From the NCBI RefSeq assembly GCF_013386825.1, contig NZ_JACARC010000015.1, forward strand, positions 1-64,000: a stretch of DNA of 64,000 nucleotides, read 5' to 3'. Of the stretch, positions 26,903 through 36,850 are shown in pieces; position 1 is the first letter of the stretch; the number at the start of each line of letters is the position of its first letter. The position numbers were made by a program, and so were the translations under genes. Source of the DNA: Pseudomonas sp. IPO3778 (GTDB lineage: Bacteria; Pseudomonadota; Gammaproteobacteria; Pseudomonadales; Pseudomonadaceae). The notes beneath the pieces were generated by a model. It ran no database searches, had not been told where the DNA came from, and was given only the letters and a program-made list of their open reading frames with translations.

Positions 26903-26916
26903 ACTGTCGGGGGTAC

Positions 26917-27273
26917 TTAAGCCAAGGTGGCTTTAGCTTTCTCGACAATCGCAGCAAACGCCGCTTTTTCGTTCACTGCCAGATCAGCCAGAACCTTACG
27001 GTCGATCTCGATGGACGCTTTCTTCAGGCCAGCAATGAAACGGCTGTAGGACAGACCGTTAACACGTGCACCGGCATTGATACGAGCGATCCACAGAGCG
27101 CGGAACTGACGTTTTTTCTGACGACGGTCACGGTAGGCGTATTGGCCAGCCTTGATAACCGCTTGCTTGGCAACACGGAATACGCGTGAACGCGCGCCGT
27201 AGTAGCCTTTAGCAAGTTTCAGAATTTTCTTGTGGCGCTTACGCGCCATGACGCCACGCTTTACACGAGCCAT
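26917..27273 (-). CDS. rplT: 50S ribosomal protein L20
   Basis: 118 residues, the expected length for L20, an early 23S rRNA-binding assembly protein. The lysine/arginine-rich N-terminal extension ([18 protein letters not shown]) and the globular C-terminal half ([17 protein letters not shown]) are present. In other bacteria L20 represses its own rpmI-rplT message; I did not identify the leader structure here. It lies 28 bp after rpmI. Confidence 0.98.
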   Translation of the reverse strand: MARVKRGVMARKRHKKILKLAKGYYGARSRVFRVAKQAVIKAGQYAYRDRRQKKRQFRALWIARINAGARVNGLSYSRFIAGLKKASIEIDRKVLADLAVNEKAAFAAIVEKAKATLA

Positions 27274-27301
27274 GAGTTACTTCCTCTATTCTTGACTAAA
27301 A

Positions 27302-27496
27302 TTAACGAAGGCGCAGCATGCGCTCGACTTTTGCCACGTCAGACGGATGCAGCAAGCTGCTACCGCGCAGTTGACGCTTACGCTTGGTCGACATTTTAGT
27401 CAGGATGTGGCTCTTGAAAGCGTGCTTGTGCTTGATACCGTTAGCAGTTTTCAGAAACCGCTTAGCAGCACCACTTTTAGTTTTCATCTTTGGCAT
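27302..27496 (-). CDS. rpmI: 50S ribosomal protein L35
   Basis: 64-residue basic ribosomal protein. The sequence [20 protein letters not shown] and the [12 protein letters not shown] segment are diagnostic. Standard place between infC and rplT. Confidence 0.97.
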   Translation of the reverse strand: MPKMKTKSGAAKRFLKTANGIKHKHAFKSHILTKMSTKRKRQLRGSSLLHPSDVAKVERMLRLR

Positions 27497-27555
27497 GTTC
27501 GGTACTCCGCATTCAGTTGATAAACATAATCAGAAGGCCTGCCGTGCCCTATTGA

Positions 27556-28104
27556 TTACTTCTTCTTTTTCGGGGCGATGACCATAATAAGCTGGCGTCC
27601 TTCCATCTTAGGATGCTGTTCGACCGAACCGTACTCGAGCAGGTCAGCTTCAACCCGCTTGAGGAGTTCCATCCCCAGCTCCTGGTGGGCCATCTCACGG
27701 CCGCGGAATCGCAAGGATACCTTGGCCCTGTCCCCATCACTCAGGAAACGTACCAGGTTGCGCAGTTTTACCTGGTAATCCCCTTCCTCCGTCCCTGGAC
27801 GAAACTTGATTTCTTTTACTTGAATCTGCTTCTGGTTCTTCTTCGCCGCGGCAATCTGCTTCTTCTTTTCGAAGATCGACTTGCCGTAGTCCATCACCCG
27901 GCAAACGGGCGGGATTGCGTCGGCGGAGATTTCCACCAGGTCCAATTTGGACTCTTCAGCAATACGAAGCGCTTCATCAATCGAGACGATGCCAATCTGC
28001 TCGCCGTCAGCGCCAATTAACCGAACCTCGCGTGCCGAGATATTCTCGTTGATCGGGGCTTTCGGTGCAGCTCGTTTATCTTGTCTCATTTCACGCTTAA
28101 TAAT
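27556..28104 (-). CDS. infC: Translation initiation factor IF-3, AUU start
   Basis: IF-3 of about 182 residues with the N-terminal domain ([20 protein letters not shown]), linker helix and C-terminal domain ([32 protein letters not shown]) all complete. No ATG or GTG lies in the right place: the first ATG (28089) has no ribosome-binding site, while GGAG at 28113-28110 precedes three in-frame ATT codons at 28107, 28104 and 28101. I chose ATT at 28104 (5-nt spacing); 28101 is nearly as good. An AUU start is the classic feature through which IF-3 limits its own translation. The start touches the thrS stop. Confidence 0.93.
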   Translation of the reverse strand: MIKREMRQDKRAAPKAPINENISAREVRLIGADGEQIGIVSIDEALRIAEESKLDLVEISADAIPPVCRVMDYGKSIFEKKKQIAAAKKNQKQIQVKEIKFRPGTEEGDYQVKLRNLVRFLSDGDRAKVSLRFRGREMAHQELGMELLKRVEADLLEYGSVEQHPKMEGRQLIMVIAPKKKK

Positions 28105-28106
28105 AA

Positions 28107-30029
28107 TTACTCCGAATCTGGGCGACCACGCCGGGAAACCGCTTGCGCGAGGAACTCAGCGAACTGGGCGACGGGCATCGAGCCCAGGTCAGCACCTTCA
28201 CGAGTACGCACAGCGACAGTCTGCATCTCGACTTCCCGATCTCCGATAACCAAAAGATAGGGAACCTTGAGCAAAGTATGCTCGCGGATTTTAAAGCCGA
28301 TCTTTTCATTTCTCAAGTCGGACTTGGCACGAAATCCGCTTTCATTGAGAGTTTTTTCAACTTCAGCGGCAAAATCTGCCTGTTTATCAGTGATATTCAT
28401 GATCACTGCCTGGGTCGGAGCCAGCCACGCAGGGAATGCACCCTCGTAGTGCTCGATCAGGATCCCGACGAACCGTTCGAACGAACCGAGGATCGCCCGG
28501 TGCAGCATAACCGGGTGTTTACGGCTGTTGTCTTCGGAGACGTATTCGGCTCCCAGACGGATCGGCAGGTTAAAATCGAGCTGCAGGGTACCACACTGCC
28601 AGACGCGACCAAGGCAATCTTTCAGCGAGAACTCGATCTTCGGACCGTAGAACGCGCCCTCACCCGGTTGCAGGTCGTACGCAAGCCCCGCACTGTCCAG
28701 TGCTGCGGCCAGTGCAGCCTCGGCGCGATCCCACAGTTCGTCGGAGCCAACGCGTTTTTCCGGACGAGTGGACAGCTTCATTTCGACTTCGGTGAAGCCG
28801 AAATCGCGGTAAACGTCCATGGTCAACTTGATGAACGCAGCGGATTCAGCCTGCATCTGCTCTTCGGTGCAGAAGATGTGGGCGTCGTCCTGAGTGAAGC
28901 CGCGCACACGCATGATGCCGTGCAGCGCACCCGACGGCTCGTTACGGTGGCAGGCACCGAACTCGGCCAGACGCATCGGCAACTCGCGGTAGCTCTTCAG
29001 GCCCTGGTTGAACACCTGTACGTGGCACGGGCAGTTCATTGGCTTGATGGCGTAGTCGCGGTTTTCCGACTGGGTGGTGAACATGTTGTCGGCGTAGTTG
29101 GCCCAGTGCCCGGATTTCTCCCACAGGCTGCGGTCAACCACTTGCGGCGTCTTGATTTCCAGGTAGCCGTTGTCGCGCTGAACCTTGCGCATGTACTGCT
29201 CGAGCACCTGGTACAGGGTCCAGCCGTTCGGGTGCCAGAACACCATGCCCGGCGCTTCTTCCTGGAGGTGAAACAGGTTCAGGCGCTTGCCGATCTTGCG
29301 GTGGTCGCGTTTTTCGGCTTCTTCGATGCGCTGGATGTAGGCCGCCAGTTGCTTCTTGTCAGCCCAGGCCGTGCCGTAGATCCGCTGCAGTTGTTCATTC
29401 TTCGCGTCACCGCGCCAGTAGGCACCGGACAGCTTGGTCAGCTTGAACGACTTGAGGAAGCGTGTGTTCGGCACGTGCGGGCCGCGGCACATGTCGACGT
29501 ATTCTTCGTGGTAATACAGGCCCATGGCCTGCTCGTCCGGCATGTCTTCCACCAGGCGCAGCTTGTAGTCTTCGCCGCGGGCGGTGAACACGTCGATCAC
29601 TTCGGCACGCGGAGTGACTTTCTTGATGACGTCGTAATCTTTTTCGATCAGCGCGTGCATGCGCTGCTCGATGGCCGCCAGGTCGTCCGGGGTGAAAGGA
29701 CGCTCGTAGGCGATGTCGTAATAGAAGCCTTCGTCGATGACCGGGCCGATGACCATCTTCGCGGTGGGGTACAGTTGCTTGACCGCATGGCCAATCAGGT
29801 GTGCGCAAGAGTGGCGAATGATCTCCAGCCCCTCTTGATCCTTGGGCGTGATGATTTGCAGGCTGGCATCAGTGGTGATCAGGTCGCTGGCGTCAACCAG
29901 CTTGCCGTCGACCTTGCCGGCCACGGTGGCCTTGGCCAGGCCGGCACCAATGGATGCGGCGACCTCGGCTACGGAAACCGAATGATCGAATGAACGTTGA
30001 CTGCCGTCGGGAAGAGTAATAGTTGGCAT
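28107..30029 (-). CDS. thrS: Threonyl-tRNA synthetase
   Basis: 640 residues, full length. N-terminal TGS domain (1-62), editing domain with [16 protein letters not shown] (near 75-90), class II catalytic core with the zinc ligand region [14 protein letters not shown], motif 2 [15 protein letters not shown], and a C-terminal anticodon-binding domain (about 540-635). The ATG at 30029 follows AGGAGG closely; the longer frame to 30062 has no advantage. First gene of the leftward translation block; it charges tRNA-Thr and deacylates Ser-tRNA-Thr. Confidence 0.98.
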   Translation of the reverse strand: MPTITLPDGSQRSFDHSVSVAEVAASIGAGLAKATVAGKVDGKLVDASDLITTDASLQIITPKDQEGLEIIRHSCAHLIGHAVKQLYPTAKMVIGPVIDEGFYYDIAYERPFTPDDLAAIEQRMHALIEKDYDVIKKVTPRAEVIDVFTARGEDYKLRLVEDMPDEQAMGLYYHEEYVDMCRGPHVPNTRFLKSFKLTKLSGAYWRGDAKNEQLQRIYGTAWADKKQLAAYIQRIEEAEKRDHRKIGKRLNLFHLQEEAPGMVFWHPNGWTLYQVLEQYMRKVQRDNGYLEIKTPQVVDRSLWEKSGHWANYADNMFTTQSENRDYAIKPMNCPCHVQVFNQGLKSYRELPMRLAEFGACHRNEPSGALHGIMRVRGFTQDDAHIFCTEEQMQAESAAFIKLTMDVYRDFGFTEVEMKLSTRPEKRVGSDELWDRAEAALAAALDSAGLAYDLQPGEGAFYGPKIEFSLKDCLGRVWQCGTLQLDFNLPIRLGAEYVSEDNSRKHPVMLHRAILGSFERFVGILIEHYEGAFPAWLAPTQAVIMNITDKQADFAAEVEKTLNESGFRAKSDLRNEKIGFKIREHTLLKVPYLLVIGDREVEMQTVAVRTREGADLGSMPVAQFAEFLAQAVSRRGRPDSE

Positions 30030-30396
30030 GGCGCCTCCTCTCCTAGTGGTGACCCCTACCAAAGGTCACGTGGGTTGGGATGAGCCAGTACAAGATCCAA
30101 TACCAGGCCGTTCAGTGATGAACGCCTGCCTTACAGCGGCAGGAGCCTTTCGGCCAACCGATAATCGAACCAGAGTGACTGGAGTTAAACAAAAAAGACC
30201 TTGGCAAGGCGGCAAAGTGCGCGCCGGAAAATAGCCAAGCGAAAGATGCTAGCACAGATGAACGGTCATGGCGTCGGCACCGCTTCACGAAACGAAAATT
30301 CCCGGCTTTTAGCGCCAAAAGTGAACTTGAACTGTACGGCGAGCCTCAAACACACCGAGAATCGCCGTTCGTCCACGACTCCAGGAGCATTTCATT
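30030..30396. other. thrS upstream region
   Basis: 367 bp between thrS and the rightward small exported protein, with no convincing gene. It must hold divergent promoters. A short hairpin (CCTGCC/GGCAGG, 30125-30143) is visible. I saw no thrS-like operator mimicking tRNA-Thr arms, but this needs folding to judge. Confidence 0.4.
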
Positions 30397-30708
30397 ATGC
30401 GTTTTACCTCGACTTTCGCCCTCGCTGCATCCCTGACCCTCATTTCCCTGGGCGCGCACGCCGCAGCCCCTTCGAACTGGCCTGCCGGTGCGCGAGACAG
30501 CTTCATCAAGGATTGCAGTTCGGCCGCCAGCCAGAGCGTTGATGCCAAAACCGCCAAAGATCATTGCGAATGTGGCGCGGACAAAATCAATGCCGAATTG
30601 AGCAGTGCCGAGATCAAGGAACTGATGACCAATCAGAACGCGGATCCTGCACTCAAGAACAAGGCCGTCGCGGCTATTTCGTCCTGCAAGGTCGTGAAGA
30701 AAAAGTAG
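30397..30708 (+). CDS. Small exported protein, unknown function
   Basis: 103 residues with a clear signal peptide (FALAASLTLISLGAHAAAPS, cleavage near residue 23) and a mature part with four cysteines (DCSSAAS, HCECGADK, SSCKVV), suggesting disulfide bonds in the periplasm. It ends in KKK. Similar small proteins occur in this place in other pseudomonads. No enzyme motif was seen. Confidence 0.75.
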   Translation: MRFTSTFALAASLTLISLGAHAAAPSNWPAGARDSFIKDCSSAASQSVDAKTAKDHCECGADKINAELSSAEIKELMTNQNADPALKNKAVAAISSCKVVKKK

Positions 30709-30997
30709 TTTTTACGCCCCGCCGGACCGGCTAAATGACCGAAAAAAGCCCTGAAAACTGCCATTTCTCACAAATTACGCAGCTTTTACTGCTTTTTTTA
30801 ACAGCTTATATTTCGCCTGAAAGCCCCGTAGATCGTGGCTTTCAGCCAACCCAAGCATGAAACACAACGCGATTGGTTAGCAAACAATGCCTTGGGGGGG
30901 CTCCCAAGCCGAACATTTCGACTATGATAGCTCGGTGTGCCCAGTTGGCCTGAGCAGCACAGCACTACTGAAAATATATGTTTCTTGGAGATACACC

Positions 30998-31210
30998 ATG
31001 TCTAATCGCCAAACCGGCACCGTTAAATGGTTCAACGATGAAAAAGGCTTCGGCTTCATCACTCCTCAAGGTGGCGGTGACGACCTGTTCGTACACTTCA
31101 AAGCTATCGAAAGCGACGGTTTCAAAAGCCTGAAAGAAGGCCAAACCGTTTCCTTCGTGGCTGAGAAAGGCCAAAAGGGTATGCAAGCTGCACAGGTTCG
31201 CCCAGAGTAA
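30998..31210 (+). CDS. Cold-shock-domain protein (CspA/CapB family)
   Basis: 70-residue single cold-shock domain with both RNA-binding motifs, [14 protein letters not shown] (RNP1) and [10 protein letters not shown] (RNP2). Binds single-stranded nucleic acid and melts RNA structure. The ATG at 30998 has TTGGAG upstream. The 289-bp non-coding stretch before it fits the long 5' leader common in cold-shock genes, and a strong terminator follows. Confidence 0.93.
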   Translation: MSNRQTGTVKWFNDEKGFGFITPQGGGDDLFVHFKAIESDGFKSLKEGQTVSFVAEKGQKGMQAAQVRPE

Positions 31211-31225
31211 TTTCTGCGCTGATCT

Positions 31226-31256
31226 AAAAAACCCCGTCCATGTGACGGGGTTTTTT
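31226..31256 (+). terminator. Terminator of the cold-shock gene
   Basis: Stem AACCCCGTC/GACGGGGTT with a 5-nt loop flanked by A and T runs, so it works in both directions and also insulates the convergent lipoprotein gene. Confidence 0.9.
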
Positions 31257-31283
31257 ATGGCCTGGATAAAAGCCCTGTAGCGA

Positions 31284-31604
31284 TTAGCCGCAATTGACCC
31301 GATTGATCACCAGGTTGTCATCGGTGTTGAGGTTCAGGCGATCGGAGCGGTACTCCAGGGTGACCATGTCGTCTGGCTTGAGAATGCGGGCGTTCTGCGC
31401 GCCGGCGCGGCTACGGGCCTGATCCAGCAGTTGCGGCGAAGCCTTCTGGCCGATTGCGAACTCGGCAGCCTTCGCCTCACAGCGGCTATGACCAGCATCG
31501 GTCACGGCAGTGTCTTTGGCTGGCTCAGAGGTACCCGGGGTGCTGCAACCCGTCAAGACCAGCGCAGCCAACAAAGTACCGAATGATGCGAGCTTCCAAG
31601 GCAT
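31284..31604 (-). CDS. I78-family peptidase inhibitor lipoprotein
   Basis: 106 residues. Lipoprotein signal ending LVLTGC (Cys20), then the I78 inhibitor domain: IGQKASPQLLDQARSRAGAQ, the reactive-site strand NARILKPDDMVTLEYRSDRL and the terminal INRVNCG with its paired cysteine. Family members inhibit serine proteases; here it should sit on a periplasm-facing membrane and protect against self or host proteases. Confidence 0.85.
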   Translation of the reverse strand: MPWKLASFGTLLAALVLTGCSTPGTSEPAKDTAVTDAGHSRCEAKAAEFAIGQKASPQLLDQARSRAGAQNARILKPDDMVTLEYRSDRLNLNTDDNLVINRVNCG

Positions 31605-31751
31605 GAAGCCTCCTTTGAGAAAAAATGGACAGAGATCGTGCGACCGTGGTTTGGCCGATTGGTTTCAGATTTGTCACAATTGGCCACGGGCCAGTCTGCC
31701 TGAGTCGGCGCTTGCCGCTGGCGAATCAATCGTCACCAGATATGAACGCAC

Positions 31752-32057
31752 TCAGTAGATGTCGATGTAATCAAACGGCGGTTTCGGCCAGTTCTGCTTG
31801 AGCGCGTTGAAAATCTGCATCACCCACACTTCATCGCTGGCCGCGACGTTGCCAACATAACCGGAACCCGCCGCCCAGGTCTCCAGGCGGAACAGCAGGC
31901 CGTCGATATCAACACCGCCCACCACGCCCGAAGACATATAGGCAATGCCGGCTTTGGTAACGCGCAACTGGGTGTGAACGTTGTCACTGGCGGAGGCAAG
32001 CAGCTGCCTCACAGCGTCCAGCGTCAAGTTCTCGGGGTTATTCAAATCGATCTGCAC
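31752..32057 (-). CDS. Conserved hypothetical protein
   Basis: 101-residue cytosolic protein without a signal peptide or recognised domain. The start MQIDLNNPENLTLDAVRQLL and a central beta segment (THTQLRV-like, IAYMSSGVVGGVDIDGL) suggest a small alpha/beta fold. Coding bias fits the core genome. Function unknown. Confidence 0.65.
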   Translation of the reverse strand: MQIDLNNPENLTLDAVRQLLASASDNVHTQLRVTKAGIAYMSSGVVGGVDIDGLLFRLETWAAGSGYVGNVAASDEVWVMQIFNALKQNWPKPPFDYIDIY

Positions 32058-32203
32058 GCGGTTTGCCCTGGCAATTAAACAGGCGGACAGTGTCGCACAG
32101 CCCTCCCCTCATGCCTAAGTAGCAGTGCCAAACACCGCGCAAAATGGTTAACTCCACACGCCAGATAAACGCACCAACCGCCTTTCAGCCTCGCGAGACA
32201 CCC

Positions 32204-32416
32204 ATGACCATCGTGACGATCCACGCCGACATCAAAGCCAAGTGGCCCCACGGGCAGAGTTCCTACAGCCCGGGCAGCCCGGAGGAGTTGGCTATCATCG
32301 GTATCGACCTGCTGGTCAAGGAGATGGGGACACAGGCCGCGCAGGCATTTATCGGCCAGGTATTCGAGAAATACCCGGCCGATCACATGGGGGCACCAGA
32401 CCCCGAGCGCGAATAA
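32204..32416 (+). CDS. Small hypothetical protein
   Basis: 70 residues from the ATG at 32204 (a longer frame starts at 32144). Begins TIVTIHADIKAKWPHGQSSY; unrecognised, with no membrane segment. A weak purine-rich stretch precedes the start. Convergent with the nucleoside hydrolase gene. Confidence 0.55.
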   Translation: MTIVTIHADIKAKWPHGQSSYSPGSPEELAIIGIDLLVKEMGTQAAQAFIGQVFEKYPADHMGAPDPERE

Positions 32417-32449
32417 GATCCGGCCGACGAACGCCGACCGGCAAACCGC

Positions 32450-33478
32450 TTACTTCAGTCGACCCAGACGTTCGGTCAGCAGATCGAAGAAGCCTTGGGC
32501 GTCGCCGTTTTCAACCCAGAACGCATTCTTCGGTTGTTTCAGGCCGTCGTACCAATCGACGATGGTCTGGCCGAAGGTCGGGCCTTCACGGCTGTCCACC
32601 ACCACATTGACCTCACGGCCACTGAACAGCGAAGGCTTGAGCAGGTAGGCAATGACGGTAGCGTCATGCACCGGGCCACCCGGAATGCCGTAGTGCTCCA
32701 TGTCGCCTTTGACGTATTCATTGAGAATGTCGCCCACCACCTTGCTCGCGTTGTTGTTCAACGCTGCGATTTGCTTCAGGCGCGCTTCGCTGGTCAGAAC
32801 CTTGTGGGTCACGTCCAACGGCAGGTAAGTCAGCTTGACGCCGCTTTTGAGCACGATCTCCGCCGCGATCGGGTCCGCGAACAGGTTGAATTCGGCCACC
32901 GGCGTGATATTGCCGCCGTTGAAGTGCGCGCCGCCCATCACCACCACTTCCTTGATGCCTTGAGTGATCTCCGGTGCCTGGGTCAGTGCCAGCGCCAGGT
33001 TGGTCTGCGGGCCGAGCATGGCCAGGGTGATGCTGTGGGGCTTGGCGGTGCTGAGGGTCTTGATCAGGTAGTCAACGGCATTGCCTTCGGCCAGGCCTTT
33101 TTTGGGCTCATGCACCGTGACACCGGAGATGCCTTCCTTGCCATGGATGTTTTCGGCATAGATCGGCGTGCGCAGCATGGGTTTCGGCGCACCGGCGTAC
33201 ACCGGGATGTCTTCGCGCCCTGCCCACTCGCGGGCCAGTCGCGCGTTGCGGGAGGTCTTGTCCAGGCGCACGTTACCGGCAACGGTGGTCAACGCGCGGA
33301 TCTTCAGCTCATCGGGCGAAGCCATGGCGAACAGCAAGGCAACCACGTCGTCGGCACCGGGGTCGGTGTCGATGATCAGGTCGATTTTTTCCGCGCCGTG
33401 GGCGCTTGCAGCGGTTAGCACGGACAAAAGCAGCACACTCCGGAACAGGTGTCGCAGGGTTTGGGTACCACGTTGCAT
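32450..33478 (-). CDS. Periplasmic inosine/uridine-preferring nucleoside hydrolase
   Basis: 342 residues with a signal peptide (about 1-27, SVLTAASAHGAEK) ahead of a nucleoside hydrolase domain. The calcium-binding signature IIDTDPGADD (near 33-42) and the loop DPIAAEIVL, plus a C-terminal H-D-A, are intact. It cleaves ribonucleosides to base and ribose. As the last gene of the rbs operon, it would release ribose in the periplasm for RbsB to capture. The ATG at 33478 has AAGGAG upstream; the longer frame to 33553 loses the signal peptide at its end. Confidence 0.9.
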   Translation of the reverse strand: MQRGTQTLRHLFRSVLLLSVLTAASAHGAEKIDLIIDTDPGADDVVALLFAMASPDELKIRALTTVAGNVRLDKTSRNARLAREWAGREDIPVYAGAPKPMLRTPIYAENIHGKEGISGVTVHEPKKGLAEGNAVDYLIKTLSTAKPHSITLAMLGPQTNLALALTQAPEITQGIKEVVVMGGAHFNGGNITPVAEFNLFADPIAAEIVLKSGVKLTYLPLDVTHKVLTSEARLKQIAALNNNASKVVGDILNEYVKGDMEHYGIPGGPVHDATVIAYLLKPSLFSGREVNVVVDSREGPTFGQTIVDWYDGLKQPKNAFWVENGDAQGFFDLLTERLGRLK

Positions 33479-33504
33479 GACGCACTCCTTGTCGTTGGGA
33501 AATT

Positions 33505-33909
33505 CTAAAACGTTACGCCGGAGACCAGCGCGATATTGCAGTAAGGCTGGCACTCGCCAGTGCGCACCACCGCCCTCGCCTTGCGGCTGAGCTGCTTGAA
33601 TTCTTCGTGGCTGACCAGGCGGCGCTCGCCGAGGGCGGCCTGTTCGGTCAGGGTATTAAGGTCGGTCAGGGCCGGTGGCTGCTTGAGCAGGATTTCTTCC
33701 GCGAGCACATGGCTTTCCACCTGCATTTCGCTGAGCACGATGCGCAGGGTGCTGACGAAGTCCGGAATGCCTTTGGTCAGCGCCAGGTCGATCAGCTCGA
33801 CACCCGGCGGCACCGGCAGGCCGGCATCACCGATCACCAGAATGTCGCCATGGCCAAGGGACGCGATCAGCCGCGACAACGCAATGTTGAGCAAGGGAGT
33901 CTTTTTCAT
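33505..33909 (-). CDS. rbsD: D-ribose pyranase
   Basis: 134 residues. Interconverts the pyranose and furanose forms of ribose so that RbsK receives its substrate. Family features [20 protein letters not shown] with the catalytic His-Gly-Asp, and [11 protein letters not shown], are present. Overlaps rbsK by 4 bp. Confidence 0.96.
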   Translation of the reverse strand: MKKTPLLNIALSRLIASLGHGDILVIGDAGLPVPPGVELIDLALTKGIPDFVSTLRIVLSEMQVESHVLAEEILLKQPPALTDLNTLTEQAALGERRLVSHEEFKQLSRKARAVVRTGECQPYCNIALVSGVTF

Positions 33910-34823
33910 GAGGGCACAAAACCTTGGACGTCATGCAATGTGGGAATGGAGGGTTGCGCACCGGCACGGGTCACGGACAGCGCGGCCGCTACCTGGCCAA
34001 AACGAATGGCCTGGGCCTCGCTCTTGCCGTTAGCCAGCGCCGCTGCAAAACCACCGACGAAGGTGTCACCGGCAGCGGTGGTATCGACCGCCTTGACCTT
34101 GGGCGCCACCAAGTGCTCAAAGCCTTGGCCATCGGCAAACAACGCACCCTCGGAACCGAGGGTAATGATGACTTTGCCGGCACCCGCCTTGATCAGACGC
34201 GTGGCGGCGACCTTGGCGCTTTCCAGGGAGTCGACCACCACGCCACTCAAGGCCGAGGCTTCGCTTTCATTGGGGATCAGGTAGTCGATGGCAGCGTACC
34301 AATCCTCCGGCAGCGGGCCGCTGGCCGGCGCCGGGTTAAGGATCACCGTCTTGCCCAGTTCGCGACCGCGCTTGAGGGCATGGCCGACGGTGTCCATCGG
34401 TGTTTCAAGCTGACAGACGATGACGTCGGCAGCCTGCAGCACACTGTCAACTGTCTGCAATTTGGCCGGGGTCAGCTCGCCATTGCTGCCGGCGACGATC
34501 ACGATCGCATTCTGGCTGCTGTCATCCACCACGATCAGCGCCACACCGCTGGAGCCGTCGACAGTGCTGACGGCCTGGCAGTCGATACCTTCCACCACCA
34601 ACGCATCGCGCAATTGCGCGCCATAGGCATCGGTGCCTACGCAGCCCACCATCGAGACCTCGGCCCCAAGGCGCGCCGACGCGACCGCCTGGTTCGCGCC
34701 CTTGCCACCCGGGACGGTGGAAAACGATTGGCCGATCAGGGTTTCACCGGCACGGGGCAGCCGGCTGGCCCGGGTGACCAGGTCCATGTTCAGGCTGCCT
34801 ATTACCACTACTTTTGCTGGCAT
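33906..34823 (-). CDS. rbsK: Ribokinase
   Basis: 305-residue PfkB-family kinase that phosphorylates ribose at O5. N-terminal [20 protein letters not shown] (PfkB motif region), the substrate-binding [10 protein letters not shown] and the C-terminal [17 protein letters not shown] with the catalytic Asp are intact. Cytosolic; feeds the pentose phosphate pathway. Confidence 0.97.
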   Translation of the reverse strand: MPAKVVVIGSLNMDLVTRASRLPRAGETLIGQSFSTVPGGKGANQAVASARLGAEVSMVGCVGTDAYGAQLRDALVVEGIDCQAVSTVDGSSGVALIVVDDSSQNAIVIVAGSNGELTPAKLQTVDSVLQAADVIVCQLETPMDTVGHALKRGRELGKTVILNPAPASGPLPEDWYAAIDYLIPNESEASALSGVVVDSLESAKVAATRLIKAGAGKVIITLGSEGALFADGQGFEHLVAPKVKAVDTTAAGDTFVGGFAAALANGKSEAQAIRFGQVAAALSVTRAGAQPSIPTLHDVQGFVPS

Positions 34824-34846
34824 ACATCAGTACTCATCAATTCGGT

Positions 34847-35869
34847 TCAGCGGTATTGGGCAAACACGCCGGTCAACGGCGCCGTCGACTCGCGCAAGAC
34901 AATACTGGGCGTCACGATGCGTTGATCGATCGGCAGTTGGGGTGTCGCAATTCGTCGCAGTAAAAGCTCGGCGGCCATCTCTCCCAGTTGCAGGATCGAC
35001 TGGCCCACGGTGGTCAGTGCCGGGTACACGTACTGGCTCATTTGAATATCGTCAAAGCCGATCACCGACAGCTCGCCGGGCACGCGGATATTGCGCTCGG
35101 CAGCCGCGCGCAATACGCCAAAACCGATCATGTCGTTGCCGGCAAAAATCGCGCTGGGGGGATTATCCGCCAGCAATTGCGCTGCAGCCGCGTAGCCACC
35201 GGTGCTGGTGAAATCACTCTCCAGCACACGGCCCGCGGGCACTTCAAGCCCCGCCTCGGCCAGGGCGCGGTAGTAACCGGCCATACGCATCTGCGCGACG
35301 CGAGTGCGGCTCGGGCCACCAATGCAGGCGATGTCGCGGTGGCCCAAATCCAGCAAGTGCCGGGTCGCCAGGTAAGCGCCCTGTTCGTGGTCGATGCGCA
35401 CCAGGTCGACATCGATCCCGTCCAGCGCACGGTCGACGATGACCATGGGCGTGCGCACCGCTTTCAAGCCCGTCGCCAGGCCGCTGTCGTCGCCGCCCAC
35501 CGATGTCACAATCAACCCGTCGATGCGCTTTTCCAGCAGCACCCTCAGGTAGCTGCGCTGCTTTTCGGCATTATCGTCGGAGTTGCAGAGGATCACGCAA
35601 TAGCCGTTACGCTCGCAATAATCCTCGATGCCCCGGGCCAGCTCCGCAAAATACGGGTTGAGGCTATTGGGCACCAACAGGCCGATGGTCGCGGTGGTCT
35701 TGGCCTTCAGCGACCGCGCGACCGCGCTGGGCACATAGTCGAGCTGCTTGATGGCCGCCTCGACCTTGATCCGTACGTGCTCGCTGACCGGGCGCGTCTT
35801 GTTCACCACATGGGACACGGTGGTGTAGGAAATCCCCGCAAGCGCGGCCACATCCTTGATCGTTGCCAT
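34847..35869 (-). CDS. rbsR: LacI-family ribose operon repressor
   Basis: 340 residues with an N-terminal LacI helix-turn-helix (TIKDVAALAGISYTTVSHVV, 2-22) and hinge (PSAVARSLKAKTT), then a ribose-binding-like core. It is encoded inside the operon between rbsC and rbsK. The perfect palindrome CGCAAACGTTTGCG ahead of rbsB is its likely operator, giving negative autoregulation relieved by ribose. Confidence 0.93.
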   Translation of the reverse strand: MATIKDVAALAGISYTTVSHVVNKTRPVSEHVRIKVEAAIKQLDYVPSAVARSLKAKTTATIGLLVPNSLNPYFAELARGIEDYCERNGYCVILCNSDDNAEKQRSYLRVLLEKRIDGLIVTSVGGDDSGLATGLKAVRTPMVIVDRALDGIDVDLVRIDHEQGAYLATRHLLDLGHRDIACIGGPSRTRVAQMRMAGYYRALAEAGLEVPAGRVLESDFTSTGGYAAAAQLLADNPPSAIFAGNDMIGFGVLRAAAERNIRVPGELSVIGFDDIQMSQYVYPALTTVGQSILQLGEMAAELLLRRIATPQLPIDQRIVTPSIVLRESTAPLTGVFAQYR

Positions 35870-35872
35870 GGC

Positions 35873-36850
35873 TCAGGCTCGCCGACTGGCGCGCTGGCTG
35901 CGGTAAGTATCCAGCACCACCGCGATTACGATCACGGCACCGGTGATGATACGTTTGGTGGGTTCGGTGGCGCCAATCTGTGCCAGCCCCGCCGCCAATA
36001 CCGAGATAATCAGTACGCCGAAGAACGTGCTGATCACCGAGCCACGCCCGCCCATCAGGCTGGTGCCGCCGATGACCACGGCAGCGATCACTTGCAGCTC
36101 CAGGCCGGAACCGGCGTTGGGATCGGCCGCTTCCAGGCGCGAAATCTGGAACAGTGCCGCCACGCCGGCCAGCAGGCCCATCAGGCTGAACACCAAAATC
36201 TTGTAGGGCTTTGGATTGATCCCGGCCAAGCGCACGGCCTCTTCGTTGGTACCGATGCCGATCAGGTAGCGACCGAACACGGTACGCGTCAGCACAAGCT
36301 GCGCGACGATGATCACCAGCAACGCGATGATGAACGAAGGCGAAATCCCGAAGGCCACCGGGTTGGACAGCCAGGCAAACGAATCACCGATGTACGCGGT
36401 GCGCGAGCCGGTCATTTGGTAGGCCACGCCGCGGGCCATTTCCAGCACGCCGAGGGACACGATGAACGACGGGATGCGCCAGGCCACGGTGATCGAACCG
36501 GTAATGGTCCCGGCCAACGCGGCGCAGCCCATGCCCAGCACAGCCGCCGGCAATACACTCCAGCCCCAGCCGAGAATGGCCACGCTGACCGCCGACGCAG
36601 CCAGGGCCAGTACCGAACCCACCGACAGGTCGATGCCGCCGATGATCAGCACGAACGTCATGCCGACCGCCAACACCATCAGATCGGGAATCTGGTTGGC
36701 CAAGGTGCTGAAGGTGTCGTACGAGAGGAAGTGGTCACTCAGGAACGAGAACAACGCAATCATCGCCAGCAACGCACCGGCCAGGCCCAGATAGGTACCC
36801 AGGCCATAGAAGTTGCCGCCACGTTTTGCGGGTGAGGAAGTGGTTTTCAT
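35873..36850 (-). CDS. rbsC: Ribose ABC transporter permease
   Basis: 325-residue inner-membrane permease of the monosaccharide ABC family (BPD_transp_2), with about 8-10 hydrophobic segments and the GGIDLSVGSVLAL signature and the loop GTNEEAVRLAGINPKPYK. Starts within the rbsA stop (ATGA-type overlap); only 3 bp separate it from rbsR. Confidence 0.96.
   Translation of the reverse strand: MKTTSSPAKRGGNFYGLGTYLGLAGALLAMIALFSFLSDHFLSYDTFSTLANQIPDLMVLAVGMTFVLIIGGIDLSVGSVLALAASAVSVAILGWGWSVLPAAVLGMGCAALAGTITGSITVAWRIPSFIVSLGVLEMARGVAYQMTGSRTAYIGDSFAWLSNPVAFGISPSFIIALLVIIVAQLVLTRTVFGRYLIGIGTNEEAVRLAGINPKPYKILVFSLMGLLAGVAALFQISRLEAADPNAGSGLELQVIAAVVIGGTSLMGGRGSVISTFFGVLIISVLAAGLAQIGATEPTKRIITGAVIVIAVVLDTYRSQRASRRA

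Noticed and set aside
28143..29993. A 616-codon plus-strand frame opposite thrS
   Set aside because: Exact shadow of a conserved synthetase; composition and lack of motifs show no selection on this frame.
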